Notes under the pieces: model-generated
Database searches by the model: none
What the model was told of the DNA's origin: nothing
What the model saw: the letters and a program-made list of their open reading frames with translations, nothing else
In this document: positions 29,310 to 40,097 of the stretch, piece by piece
How positions within the stretch are numbered: position 1 is the first letter of the stretch
Layout of the letters: each line of letters starts with the position of its first letter
From: Prasinococcaceae sp. CCMP 1430
Lineage: Eukaryota; Prasinodermophyta; Palmophyllophyceae; Prasinococcales; Prasinococcaceae
Direction: 5' to 3'
DNA: 64,000 nucleotides
Assembly: GCA_013416795.1 (NCBI GenBank)
Contig: RQSC01001252.1
Location: 23,775 to 87,774 of the forward strand
Position numbers and translations under genes: made by a program

Positions 29310-29608
29310 CAGTGGCCCCTCCGCGCCGGAGAGGATGGGGCGGCCGTTGGCCACCCACGAGGCGCGGAGGAAGGTGCACGAGTGTCGCGAGACTGATAGA
29401 GCGCACGCAACGGCTTGATCGAAGCCGTCTAGAGCGGAGGGGCGCGCCGCGCGCCTGCGCTGGCCCGTGCCTGTATCCGTAACAAAGGCATTCGCACAAC
29501 ACCGCTCGCGCCGCCAGCACCCGCCTCCCCTGCTCGCTGCCGCGCGGGAGCGTCCGCGCCACAGCGAAAACACTATTAGCTTCACGTTATTAGTACCCGC
29601 GCCCTCGA
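29310..29608. other. Convergent intergenic region without a gene
   Basis: About 300 bases between the bZIP and aminotransferase 3' ends. An AT-rich stretch near 29566-29600 (CACTATTAGC, GTTATTAGTA) is the only distinctive element. Confidence 0.5.
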
Positions 29609-31249
29609 TCAAGGCAGGGCTTCCACGAAGGACCGGACCTCGCCCCTAATGAAGTCGCCGAGGCGGTTCGTCGCCTCTTCGATGGCCTCCTCCGACACCG
29701 ACGCGAAGCACGCGCGGAACCAACCGTGTCGTGGCGCGTGGCAGTCGGCTCCCGGAGTTAGGAGCAGCTTTTTCTCCTCAAGCAGCTGCTGCCAGAGTGC
29801 GCGCTCGCCCTCGACGCTTTGCGCGAGCAGCGAACCACTCAGGTCCACCCAGCAGAAGAGCCCGGCCGTAGGTTGGACGAACGGCACGTGGGCCGCTTCA
29901 AGGCCCACGCACAGTAGCTTTGCCTGCGCCGCGAGGCGCCTGCGATTTTGGACCAGGTACGCGTCGATGCCTTCCGCATCCTCGAGCGCCGCCGCCAACA
30001 CGTTTTGCACATAGTTCGATACCGCGCAGAAGTATCCCAGGTTGTGCATACTTCGGTTGAGGGCCGCATTCCTCGACCACAAGCAGCCGACCCGCAGGCC
30101 GGAGCCAGAGAAGTCTTTTGAGAATGCCCAAATCACGTGGAGCAGGTTGTCGACGTCGCCGCACGCCCTGACGTCCTCCCTGCACGCGAGCTCGGCCGCG
30201 CTCACGAACTCACTCTGCGCCGCACGCACGAGTCAGCGCAGAGCGCGCGGCGTGGGACGAGGGCCATCACATCGGTGCGCGCGTGCGCGGCGCGGGGACA
30301 TACCTGTGCGGCGTCGTCAAATATAGAGAGAGCGTAGACCTCGTCGCTCACCACGTGCAGCCCGCGCTTCAGTCCCCATTTGACGATGCCGGCGTACGCA
30401 TCGGCAGGCCACACGACCCCGAGCGGGTTGTGAGGGTGCGTGAGAAGTAGCATGCGAGGCGGGGCGCCGGCTGCAGTAGCAGCAGCCGCCGCCTCGTCCA
30501 GGTCGCGCACCGTCGGGACGTAGGCACCAGCGGGATTGTACGCAGATGCCTTCACCGGCCAGGGCTTGGCTCCGACGCGCACGGTGAGGTCATTGTTGAA
30601 CGCCGGATAATACGGCGCTGGTATGAGGACGCTGTCGCCGGGTGCGCACGTGGCGAAGACGACGTTTTCGATCACTGCGCCAGCACCCGATGAGACTGCG
30701 CACGCGCACACGCGCGCCGCACAGCGCGGGTCAGCAAGCGAGCGGCCCGGTCACGCTGGTCTGCTATGAAATCCCCGTCTTTAACGCACCTGTGAGTTCC
30801 TCCGCCAGGGGCGGCGCCCCGGCCTCGGCCGCCCCGAGCATGAACGTGCGCGCAAGAGTGGCGGCGAGTGCGTCTCGCAGGCGCGGTAATCCGCGCATAT
30901 CGTCGTACCCCATCGACTCTGGCGGTGGCTCGTCCGCACCACGCGCACGCACGAGCTGCAGAAAGTGCTCGTGCGAAAGCTTGTTCTCCGCGACCGCGAG
31001 CACGACAGTGCCGGACGGGTTGAAGTCGGGCTGGTAGGCGTCTTGAGCGGCAGCAAGGAAAGCTGTGGGTTGGGTGGGAAAGCAGGCGGGCAGGCAATGT
31101 GCACGCGTCAGCGACGCGCGGGTGGCGTCGGACTCCTCAACCTCACGTGCGCGAGCCGCTGCGGCCGTGGCAGGCGCGGTGGCGCACCGTCGAGGTAGGA
31201 CAGCGCGGGCTTGGTCGCCGCGCTGCCGCGCGCGCTTAGCGTTGCCATC
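29609..31249 (-). CDS. ACC-synthase-like class I aminotransferase (four exons)
   Basis: Exons 31249-31198, 31041-30790, 30695-30304 and 30214-29609 join in phases 1, 1 and 0 to give 433 residues. Exon 1: MATLSARGSAATKPALSYLD. Exon 2: DFNPSGTVVLAVAENKLSHE, the ACC-synthase-type AEN motif. Exon 3: SSGAGAVIENVVF, APYYPAF, THPHNPLG and SDEVYA, with the PLP-contacting Asp and Tyr. Exon 4: WAFSKDFSGSGLRVGCL, where Lys265 is the PLP lysine, and the C-terminal Arg region. Fold and motifs fit 1-aminocyclopropane-1-carboxylate synthases and their ACS-like aminotransferase relatives. Motifs alone do not show true ACC-forming activity. Confidence 0.88.
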
Positions 31250-31524
31250 GCCGCGTCCGGCGGCGGGGGAGGCATTGCCGCCGGCAGGCGCCGGCGCCAG
31301 CACCATGCACGCGCTGTGGCATGCTCCCGCAGCCGGAACGAGAACAGTGCCGAACAGTCCGGATTCCGGATAGGGAAAGTGGCGTCTTTCTGCGGCTCGC
31401 GTCGGTACCACATCCAGCGCAGCAAGGGGCACATGCACGCATCGTGCACAAGTTGGAGCGCGCGGCAATGGACTACCAGCTCGGCGCGAGGAAGAGCGGC
31501 ACGTCCGAGTACCTCATGCACATA

Positions 31525-32304
31525 TTACACATCGGACTCGCTCGCCTCGCTCAGCAGCGACTCGTGCATCCCTCCCGCGGGTGCGTCGTGCACGGGCAGT
31601 GTGCTTGGTGTGTTCGTCCCACTGTTAAGAGGTGAGCTCCTGCGGCGGCGTGATCGCCTGCGCGACGCACGCCCATCGATCGCGCCGACGAACGCGAGGA
31701 GCCCCAGCCCCGCCGTCACAAACGGCAGCGCCGCGTCCAACTGCGTCATGCCTCCGCCACCACCGTTTTTCAGCGTGGGCAGCGCCGCCCACGCAGACAC
31801 GACCGTCCCCGCAAACGTCGCCACGCCCCAAGCCCTCACCACCGGCGTGTGGACCCTATCCTTTCGCTTGAGCTCCAGCATGGCGCATATCGCGATGAGC
31901 TCCCATGCCACCGCCTGGCACGCGTACCCGATGAGCGCGTGCCTGTCCCAGTGGCTCGCGATAGCGTGCTGCACTATGAGCAGAACGTACATCAACGACG
32001 AGCCGTGGCATACGATCACCGTGGCCATGGCCGCAGCCCCGTGACGCCACTTCTTGCGTCGCGGAGCACCCTGACGATGCGTGCGCGCGCGGCCCTCTTG
32101 CGCGAGGCTCGCGGCGAGCGCGGCGCGCTCGCGCCTGATCCGCCAGTCCCACGCGAACGCGGCGAGCGCGTGCACGAGCATGACCGCCCCCGAGGCAACC
32201 TGCGCGAGCGCGAGCGACGGGGCCCCGTGCACCCACGCGGCGCCACACGTCGTCGTCCCCACGCCCGCGCCGTCGCCCTCGCACAGCCACGCCCACCCGC
32301 CCAT
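31525..32304 (-). CDS. Multi-pass membrane protein, possibly TMD0-like of ABCC transporters
   Basis: ATG 32304, 259 residues, stop TAA at 31525. Hydrophobic segments: ALAQVASGAVMLVHALAAFAW, MATVIVCHGSSLMYVLLIVQHAI, ALIGYACQAVAWELIAICAML, VVRAWGVATFAGTVVSAWAAL and LPFVTAGLGLLAFVGAI. ELKRKDRVHTPVVRAW and the hydrophilic tail ending ESLLSEASESDV resemble the five-helix TMD0 and linker of MRP/ABCC proteins. No ABC core follows before the stop, and the next gene starts 276 bases on. It is either an unrelated 5-helix protein or an orphan TMD0. The last codons are followed by GTGTAATATG, a possible donor, but no continuing exon is visible. A 271-base gap lies just upstream. Confidence 0.55.
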   Translation of the reverse strand: MGGWAWLCEGDGAGVGTTTCGAAWVHGAPSLALAQVASGAVMLVHALAAFAWDWRIRRERAALAASLAQEGRARTHRQGAPRRKKWRHGAAAMATVIVCHGSSLMYVLLIVQHAIASHWDRHALIGYACQAVAWELIAICAMLELKRKDRVHTPVVRAWGVATFAGTVVSAWAALPTLKNGGGGGMTQLDAALPFVTAGLGLLAFVGAIDGRASRRRSRRRRSSPLNSGTNTPSTLPVHDAPAGGMHESLLSEASESDV

Positions 32305-32399
32305 CAGGAGCGCGTGGGCAACAAGCGATGCGACCTCCGCCGGCTCTGCGCGTCCCGCCGCCCGCTCGCCGCGGGCGGCCCCCTCCCTCGCGCCGCGCG

Positions 32400-32670
32400 N
32401 NNNNNNNNNNNNNNNNNNNNNNNNNNNNNNNNNNNNNNNNNNNNNNNNNNNNNNNNNNNNNNNNNNNNNNNNNNNNNNNNNNNNNNNNNNNNNNNNNNNN
32501 NNNNNNNNNNNNNNNNNNNNNNNNNNNNNNNNNNNNNNNNNNNNNNNNNNNNNNNNNNNNNNNNNNNNNNNNNNNNNNNNNNNNNNNNNNNNNNNNNNNN
32601 NNNNNNNNNNNNNNNNNNNNNNNNNNNNNNNNNNNNNNNNNNNNNNNNNNNNNNNNNNNNNNNNNNNNNN
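32400..32670. other. Assembly gap (271 N)
   Basis: Run of N between the membrane-protein gene and the HYLS1-like gene. The start of the HYLS1-like gene, and perhaps its promoter, is lost here. True length is unknown. Confidence 0.99.
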
Positions 32671-34139
32671 TGCGCGCGGCCGCGTCGGGCGTCGAGCTCG
32701 AGCGCGCCGTGACGGTCGACGCCGTGCGCGCGCAGCTGCGCGCGCTGGGGCACGACGACGCGGCCGTCCCGGACGACATCATCTCGTCGTTCCTCAAGGA
32801 CATCTTCGCCGAGGTCAAGGCCGAGGCCGCCAGCGTGGCCGGCGCCAAGATGGACGCCGACGACGGCGAGGCGCCCGTGCCCGCACCGGTGGCGGCTGCG
32901 CCGCGCACGGGATCGCTGCCTGCGCACCGCGGCGGCAGACTCGTCGCGACGCCGCCGCCAGCGCCGCAGGACGGCAGCGCAAGCGAGGGAGAGGGCGCGG
33001 TGGTGAGCCAGGCGCGGCCGAGGCTGGGTGGCCCGGCGCGCATCCCCGCAGAGTCTGCCCAAACCAGTGCGGACGGCAGCTGGGACACCGCAAGCGCCGG
33101 CTCGGCGGCGGAGGAAGACTTGGACGTGCGGGACGCGCTTGGCAGGCTGACGCTCGGGGCCGAGCGGCCATACAGTGCCTTCGACGTGTGGCAGCCGGAT
33201 GGCCAGGAGGCCGAGGCCGAGTGCGCCTCGGCGAGCGCTGCCTTCGGCAGGCTGCTGATCCCTGCGGCCGACGAGGAGGAGGTGCCGCTGGAGGACCAGC
33301 CGCTGAGCATCCTCGCGTCCAGCCCATCTATGGGAGGGCCCCCGTCCCCGGCGCTGGACACAGAATGGACACCCGCGCCCGATGAGCGGTCGGCCGCGGA
33401 CTCCTCTTCGGCGTGGTCGGCTGAGGAACTGGAAAAGATGAAGCGCCGCGCGAAGCGCTTCGGCATCCCTTTTGTGCCTCCCGGGCAGCGCACACGGCGC
33501 CTGGGCGTGCCGCGTCGCGTGCAGACCCCGCAAAGCGGCGCGCCGCCGGCGTCGCCGCAGCGTGCGTCGCCGCCGAGCCAGATGCATGCACTGCGCGTGC
33601 CCTATCCGGACTCGCCGGCACCGCCGGCGACAGCACCGGAGCGCCCGCCGGGCTTCACGCCGGCCTCGGCCAAGGCCTCAAGCAAGGCGCCGCACGCATC
33701 GCCCTACCGTTCGCCCTACGCCGCCCGCCCGCCATCAGCGGGCGAGAAGTGCACACCCCGCCGTCCGATGAGCGCGCGCGCGACATGCGACGCTGGGGTG
33801 CAGATGCCGTCGCCGTCCCTCGCCTTGGGGGCGCTCGTCGCCAGCGACGGCGACGCCGCGCCTAGCTCACCCCCGCGCCCGCAGACCGCGCGGCCGAGCG
33901 GCAGAGCGAAGGTCGACCGCGTGTCCGCGTACGCCTCACACAACAAGGAGTGGTCCTCGCGCCGCACCACGCTCGGATCCGTCGGCAACAAAGCGCCTCG
34001 CAGACGCCAGAACTTCTTCAAGATGTTTGCCGAGGCGCACGCGGCCGAGGCGAAGAAGGACCGCCTGCGCAGGCGTGCCGTGCGCGACGCTACCGCCGCG
34101 AGCCTCGCCGACAGGCGGCCGACCTTTTCGCGCAGGTGA
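32671..34139 (+). CDS. HYLS1-like centriolar protein (N-terminus lost in gap)
   Basis: Open from the gap edge to TGA at 34137. Near the start, VTVDAVRAQLRALGHDDAAVPDDIISSFLKDIFAEV resembles the N-terminal helix pair of HYLS1 (..L..LGY..VP.....F...L). A long Ala/Pro/Ser-rich centre follows. Close to the C-terminus, RAKVDRVSAYASHNKEWSSRR and RRQNFFKMFAEAHAAEAKK match the general form of the HYLS1 box (DPVA.Y..Y...W....). HYLS1 anchors centrioles as basal bodies and is needed for cilia assembly. Both conserved ends are diverged, so this is a motif-level call. Confidence 0.55.
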
Positions 34140-34319
34140 CCAAGAGCCACCGCCAGGCGCGCGCGCGGTCGCGGCGGGCGAGTCGCGCGTGGATCACCTC
34201 CGAGGCAGGGCTCCTAGAGTGCGTACCCACAGCGGCACAGCACATCTTTTAAGAATCCGATCAATGCCACTGGTGCGGTCCACGGCCGCGCTAATATTAG
34301 TATTACGGTGCACGCGTGC

Positions 34320-34979
34320 CTAGCCCCGCGCGAACACGATGCTGCACACTCCACATATGGTCAGTACGCCCAGGACGTCCATGACGACCTGAATGGTGGT
34401 GCCAGCATTCGCGGGGTCCACACCCGCCCGCCCGAGCGCGAACGGCAGCGCGGACCCAAGCAGCGTGCTCGTGAAGACGATGGTGAACAGTGACGCCGAT
34501 ATACCCAGCACGTTTTTTGCCTCGCCATTGGTGAGGACCACCCTCGCCGCGCCGACGCACGTCGTCGTGAGTGCGAGCCCTGCGCCGACACGCGCCTGGC
34601 GGAGCATCGTGCGCCGAAAGGAGCGCACGCTCAGGTCGAGCTCGCCCATCGCCAGCGAGCGGATTACGGCGATAGCGCTCTGATTTCCACAGTTTCCGCC
34701 CGCGCCCACGAGCATCGTCAGGAAGAGGGTGATCACGAGGTGCTTGCGGATAAGCTCCTCGAAGTATGAGAGCACTGAGCCGGAGAGCGACTGCAGTATG
34801 AGGAGCGCGCACAGCCACCTACCGCGAAAGACTACCTCCGCGACGACCGACTGCGGCCCGGCGCCAGTGGCTCTGCACTTGGTGTCCTCGCCGCCGCCAG
34901 CGGCGTATGTCTGCACGGCCGCAACCGGTGGCCGGTGGTGGTGCGGAAGCAGGTCGCTGCTGAAGCTGCGTTTGTGCAT
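34320..34979 (-). CDS. MgtE-type (SLC41-like) magnesium transporter, membrane domain only
   Basis: Intronless, 219 residues from ATG 34979. Residues about 50-215 form one MgtE membrane domain: WLCALLILQSLSGSVLSYFEEL, LFLTMLVGAGGNCGNQSAIAVIRSLAMGELD, and GVDPANAGTTIQVVMDVLGVLTICGV. The GGNxGNQSA and P.N.GTT..D..G motifs line the Mg2+ pore in this family. There is no CBS or N-domain, and only one membrane unit, whereas animal SLC41 proteins have two. It would therefore act as a dimer, as bacterial MgtE does. Location (plasma membrane, plastid or mitochondrion) cannot be told; the His-rich N-terminus (LLPHHHRPP) is unusual. Confidence 0.88.
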   Translation of the reverse strand: MHKRSFSSDLLPHHHRPPVAAVQTYAAGGGEDTKCRATGAGPQSVVAEVVFRGRWLCALLILQSLSGSVLSYFEELIRKHLVITLFLTMLVGAGGNCGNQSAIAVIRSLAMGELDLSVRSFRRTMLRQARVGAGLALTTTCVGAARVVLTNGEAKNVLGISASLFTIVFTSTLLGSALPFALGRAGVDPANAGTTIQVVMDVLGVLTICGVCSIVFARG

Positions 34980-35546
34980 CTCGCCGCCTTACAGCCCACG
35001 ACCTACGAGTAGCCTGACGCGCAGAGTTGTGCGCGATTCGACGCGGCCAGGAGGGGCTGGCCTCAGGGAATCGCGCCCAACTCGCCCCACGCTTCGTACC
35101 CGCGCCCGGCGGCGCCGCCGCCGCCGCCGCCCTGCGGGCCAAACGCGCGCCGACCTGCCCCGGCGGACGTCGTCTGGATCGCGTCACGCAGGGCCGCCTG
35201 CGCTGCCGGGGCTGAGGCTGCGCGTGGGTCGCGGCGTGTGGAGGGGGGGTGGGCGGGCAGCAGGCCCAGCGAGCGCCAGCTCGGCGCCAACACGACACGC
35301 TGACAGCAGGCAAGCAAACACGTCAATATGAGAGGGGGTTTCGGCATTGGATTGTGACGTTTCTTTTCTCTGCGAGGCCTGCCTCTGCCTGCGCTGCGCG
35401 CGCGCGCGCCACAGGGCGAGCGGGGAGCGGGGAGCGGGCGGCAGAGGGGGGCGGGGGGCGAGGGGAAGGAAGGGAGGAAGAGGCTGGCGTGCTCGTGCGC
35501 TTGCTCTCCTCCGAACCCCGTGCACGCGAGCGCGCGCGCGCGCGGG
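34980..35546. other. Interval with no supported gene
   Basis: About 570 bases upstream of the MgtE gene. Minus-strand frames are open but low-complexity. Contains a G/A-rich block (35420-35490) and a CG-alternating run near 35400 and 35530. Confidence 0.4.
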
Positions 35547-35771
35547 ATGCTCTCGCTTGCGCGCGCCAAGTTTGCCGCGCGCACGGCCGCAGCACGTGTG
35601 AGAGAGGCCGAGCGCGCCGCGCAGAAGGTGCTCGACGTCGTCGTGCCCGGGCCGGCCGGCGTGCCGAGCATTGCCTTCGACGCGGCTGAGCGCAACGCTG
35701 CGGAGCGCGCAGTGCAGCGTGCGAAGCAGCGGTGGATCCAGGCTGAGGCAGACGCCGCCGCGAGACGCTGA
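35547..35771 (+). CDS. Small uncharacterised protein (74 residues)
   Basis: Starts at an ATG (MLSLARAKFAARTAAARV) and continues with a helical, charged sequence ending KQRWIQAEADAAARR and TGA. The basic, Arg/Ala-rich amphipathic N-terminus could be a mitochondrial presequence. I recognise no family. Codon usage resembles the neighbours and the protein is better composed than typical shadow frames, but it may be a single exon of something larger or a chance ORF. Confidence 0.35.
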   Translation: MLSLARAKFAARTAAARVREAERAAQKVLDVVVPGPAGVPSIAFDAAERNAAERAVQRAKQRWIQAEADAAARR

Positions 35772-36178
35772 CGGCCAGGCGCTTGGACGCACGTGTGGGC
35801 CGGCACGCCCTGGCACGAATCACCGACGGGGCGCCGTGAGCTCTGCCTGCGCACCGGGCCTGCACACCGGGCCTGCGCACCGGGCGGCATTGCATATGCA
35901 AGCGCCCGGCGCCTTCTCTCGCGCCGCGCCCTCTTGCTCGCCGCGCCGAGAGATATGTAACATGTGTTGACTTACGCGCGGTGGCGATGGGATATAGCGC
36001 GCGGGGGGTGAAGAGGGCAGGGGAGGCGCATGAGCTCGCGCTGAGCGGCTCGCCTTGTTTCCTGACCAGCCCCCTACGCCGTTGCTGCTAAGCGGGGCTG
36101 GAAGCAGCGCAGTAGGCGCGGCGGCCGCCGCCGCTGCGGTCCGGGCAGTAGTTTCAAGTATACACACTTACAGGTCGC
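35772..36178. other. Convergent intergenic region without a gene
   Basis: About 400 bases between the small ORF and the 3' end of the CSD-PPR gene. A GCACCGGGC unit recurs three times near 35849-35886; nothing else was recognised. Confidence 0.4.
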
Positions 36179-39100
36179 TCAGAACGCGCCCGAGTAGAAG
36201 TTGTCGATTTCGGCCGGGTCATACCATTCCGTCTCTGCGCTGTCCGCCCACATCCCGTCGCCCTGCTGCTGAGCGGTGCCATCCACGACGTGCCCTTGAT
36301 CATGCTGGCCGTCCGCGCCCACCTCGCCCTCGCTCTCCTCCGACACAAGCCTCTTCTTGAGCTCCGCCTTTGCCGCGCGCCCCTCAGGTGAGGAGTAGTC
36401 GTAGTCAAAGGCCATGTCGATGAGCTGGAGCATCTTGGTGTCTGGTGCCACGCCCCGCTCGCGCATGTCTGCGAGTACATCTGCCACTTGGCGTAGGTGC
36501 TGTGTGCCCGAGACACTGCCCTCCGACGCGCGCACCACGCCTCTCAGGAGCACGTGGTACATTGTGACGTCCGGGGTGACTCCAGCCGCGATGCCCTCAT
36601 CAAAGAGCTCCGATGCACGCTCGCCGTCGCCATTGACCGTGTGCGCGCGCATCAGGCCACTGTACACCACAGCATCGGGGGCAATACCCGCAGAGCGCAT
36701 GTGCGTGAGCAGGCGCTCGGCGCTCGCCGCATCGCCCGCGGCACCTGCGGCGGCAGCTAGGTGCGCGTACGGCCGCACGTCTGCAGTGCCGCCTAGCTCG
36801 CCCTCGTTCGAGTACCGCATCATCGACTCCAGCGCCTCATCGAAATGGCCACACTTGGCCGCAACTGCAACGAGAATCTGGCGCGTTTCCGCCGTCTCAG
36901 AAATGCCGTCCGCAGCCATCTGCGCGCGCACGGCGGCCACGTGCTCGTACGCATCGCACAGCCCACACGCGGTCACCGCGGCGTTGTATGGGTTTGCCCA
37001 CCCGCCCTTGGCCACGCTCACGCCGAGCGAAATCGCTGCGCGTGCAGCGGCGGCTGCTCTCGGTGCGTGCTCAGCCGCAAACGCTAGCGATGAGGACCCG
37101 TCGGCGTCGCTGCTGCCCTGCTCCGACGCGGCGGCCGCGGCAGGGCTCAACTCGTGGAGCACTGCCAGCGCGCCGTCGATGTCACCCGCCCGGCCCAGCG
37201 CTGTAATCGCCGCTGAGAACGTCACGGTGCTTGACTTCACGTCTTGATCGGTCGCAGTGTTGAGGAGTTCCGCTACCAGGTCGTGCTCCCCCGCGTGTCC
37301 CGCGGCTGTAATCAGCGTCGCATACGTGTACGGGTCTGGCGCCGGGCCCATCTCCACCATCTCGTCGAATAGCGAGACCCCGGCCTCCAGGTCATGCACC
37401 ATCGCTGCCATCGCGGCGTTGCAGCACTTGATGCTGAGCGGAAGCTGCTCCTGACGCATGCGCTCCAATAGCAGAGAACATTGCTGCACGCATCCGCCGT
37501 GCGCGCTCGCGTGCACGAGCTGGTTGAACTCGTAGGGGCTCAGCGGCACAAAATCGTTCAGGCACTTGCTCACAAGCCGACAAGCTTCGCGCCTGGCAGC
37601 CTTGGAGGACCCCGACGCCAGTGCCTCGACGCTCGCGACGTACAGCCTGGGATCGAGTTCAACCCTGGCCGAATGCATGCGCTCCAGCAGCAGCATGGCC
37701 TGCTTGTCGGCGCCAACTACTTTCAGCGCGCGGAGGAGGGTTGTGCACTCCCCGAGCGAGTGGCGGCTGATTGCACACGCCTTGTCGCCGTTGTCGGCGC
37801 GTTCCCAGAGCGCCTCAAGTGCCGCCACCGCGCTCGAGGAGTCCCCGGCTTCGGCGAAGCAGCCAACGGCCTGCGCATAGCTCCAGAGGGACCAAACCGA
37901 GCGGCTCTTCGCACGGTCTTTGCTGTCAGCGAGCGAGACGCCCGAGGCCTCGGCGAGCCTCTCGCGCTTCTCAATGCGCTCGACGAGCTGCGCGAGCGTG
38001 TCTGGCTTGCCGTTAACTCTGCAGCTCGAGATTATGCCGCTCACCACAGAAGCGTCCGGAGCGTACCCGAGGGCATCTGCAACGTCCCACACGGGTATTA
38101 CGCGCTCAGGGGCACCGCAACCCACCGCCAAGGCGTGCATTTGCGCCTCCAGCACCATCTGCGGAACATCGCATTCAAAGGCCTTGTCCGCAGCCCCACG
38201 CAAAAGCTCCACGCGCTCGTAGTCGCCTGAGCGCCCAGCGGCAGCCATGGCAGCGCAGAAGAGCTGCGCGGACTGCACGCCGTCCTTGTCCCTGCCGCCC
38301 TCTGCCAAGCGTTCGGCGACGTCGCACATCTCGTCAATCAGCGCGGCGTCCTCAAGCTGCGAGATAGCGGCCATGGCACCCTTGAAGGTGCTGGACTGAA
38401 ACGCAATGCCGTCGTCTGCCATCATACGCAGCACGCGCCACGTGCCGAGCGGATTCCCCCCCTGCGCAGCCAGCACCAACGAGTACGTCTCCGAGCGCCT
38501 CGGCACGTCGAGGGCGCGCATGCGTTCGAGGAGCGCAAACGCAGCGTCGCGCCGCGATAGCGTCTCTTGGCTCTCCTCTTTCGCCCGTGCGTTCGGGTGC
38601 ACGCTGGCGCGCGGGGCATGCCCCTTGCCCTTCAGTGGCAGCGCCAGCGACTGTATTGCCTGCTCGTACACCTCGCAGCGCTCCGAGTTCGAGAACTCGA
38701 GCTGCGTCATTAGCTCAAGCACCTCGCCCGCTGCAGCCTCAGCAACAGCGCCGCCGCCGCGGCAAGCTCCCAGCGCGTTTACGAGCGTCTGCGCGTCGAT
38801 GTCCTCGTCGAGGCGGTCCTGCCGGGAAACCACCTCCGAAGCGAGCGCGGCCGCCGCCGCAGGCTGCTCGCATGCCGAGCACGCGGCTATGGCGGAATTC
38901 CACAAGCCCAGGTCGGGTGCGCGCGGCGCGTTTGCGCCTCCGGCATCCGCAGCGCTAGCGCGCTCGCGCACGAGGTTCAAGCCCCATTCCCAGTCGCCGG
39001 CCTGACCCTTGCCCCAGATGGCGAGCATGAGCAGCGAGTGGTCTGCGGCCCTCAGCTGGCCGGACTGTTCGAGCTGCTCCGCCAGCCGCGCCACAAGCTC

Positions 39101-40097
39101 GCCACCGTAGCCAGGGCTGCGCCTGCCTGTCGCGTTCTGGTAGCATGCCTTCATTACCGTCGAGTACGCGAACAGGTCAGGCTTCCCGTCGGCCTTGCCG
39201 ATGCTGCCCGCAGCCGCAGCCTCCTCCCGTGCTGCCTCCTGTAGCATGTCAAACACCTCGAGCGCGCGGTCGAGCGAGCCGCGGTCGGCGTGGTAGTGCA
39301 TGAGCGCGGTGAACGTGACCTGATTGGGCTTCGCCCCGTACTGCTCCATCTCGCGAACGACCCTCTCAGCACGCTCGCCGCCTTCGGTCCCACCCTCGCG
39401 CCTTGCCGCGACGCATAGCGCGCTCACCGCCGCCGAGTATATGAAAGTGTTGAGCTCGACCCCAGCGTCGCGCAGGTGTGCGAGCAGCGCGTCGATGCGC
39501 TCCGAGCTGCAGCGCAGCTTGAGCATGCCGAAGAGCGTGGTGAGCTGCCTGGGCTGCAGCCGGCGCGCGTCCTCCTCGCCAAGCGCCTCGCTCAGTTCCG
39601 CACCCGCGGGTAGCTCCACGATGGCATCGGTCAGCGCCGCAAGCGGGTCTGGCGCTCCCGATGCGCGCCCGCGCCGCTGCCTCGCGGCGCCCCCGCCGCT
39701 GCCTCCGCCCCCCCCCCTTCGCTTTGCCCGGGCGCGGCCAGCCCTGGCGGAGCGCGCCCCGCTGGCCGTCCACGTGACGTCCTTCGCGTACGGCTTGCCC
39801 ATGCGGCTGCCCATCACGAACTCGACGGCCTCGCCCTCCAAGAGCACAGCTCGCTGTTTGCCCCCCACGCCGCCCGGAGCGCCGCCCGCCCCATCAACGC
39901 CGCCGCTGCGCAGCTGCGAGCTGTGCACGAAGACAGCCTGGGGGCTGCCCTCATCGTCGCTGCCGCCACGTGCCGCGGTTCCGCGCGCCTGAGCGTCGTC
40001 GGCATCGGCCATGGCCGGCTCGATGAGGCCGTAGCCCTTGGTGGTGTCATACCAAAGGCAGGTGCCGCTCAGCCGGACGCCATCGGCGCTGCTGCCG
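36179..40097 (-). CDS. Cold-shock domain fused to a long pentatricopeptide-repeat array
   Basis: One uninterrupted exon of about 1,300 residues. The N-terminal cold-shock (OB) domain reads GTCLWYDTTKGYGLIEP, then QAVFVHSSQLRSGG and VLLEGEAVEFVMGSRMGKPYAKDV, the RNP1/RNP2-like strands of CSPs. After a basic RRGGGGG linker, more than 25 degenerate 35-residue PPR units follow (e.g. NQVTFTALMHYHADRGSLDRALEVFDML, PDAVVYSGLMRAHTVNGDGERASELFDEGI). No SMR, DYW or E domain is present; the end is acidic. PPR proteins bind organellar RNA, and the CSD could add single-strand RNA binding. A CACGCAG acceptor sets the exon start at 40097. The start codon exon is unresolved, and an N lies at 40298. Confidence 0.88.

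Noticed and set aside
35063-35890. Minus-strand ORF opposite the small protein at 35547
   Set aside because: Low-complexity Ala/Arg/Pro composition with no domain; only open because of GC bias.
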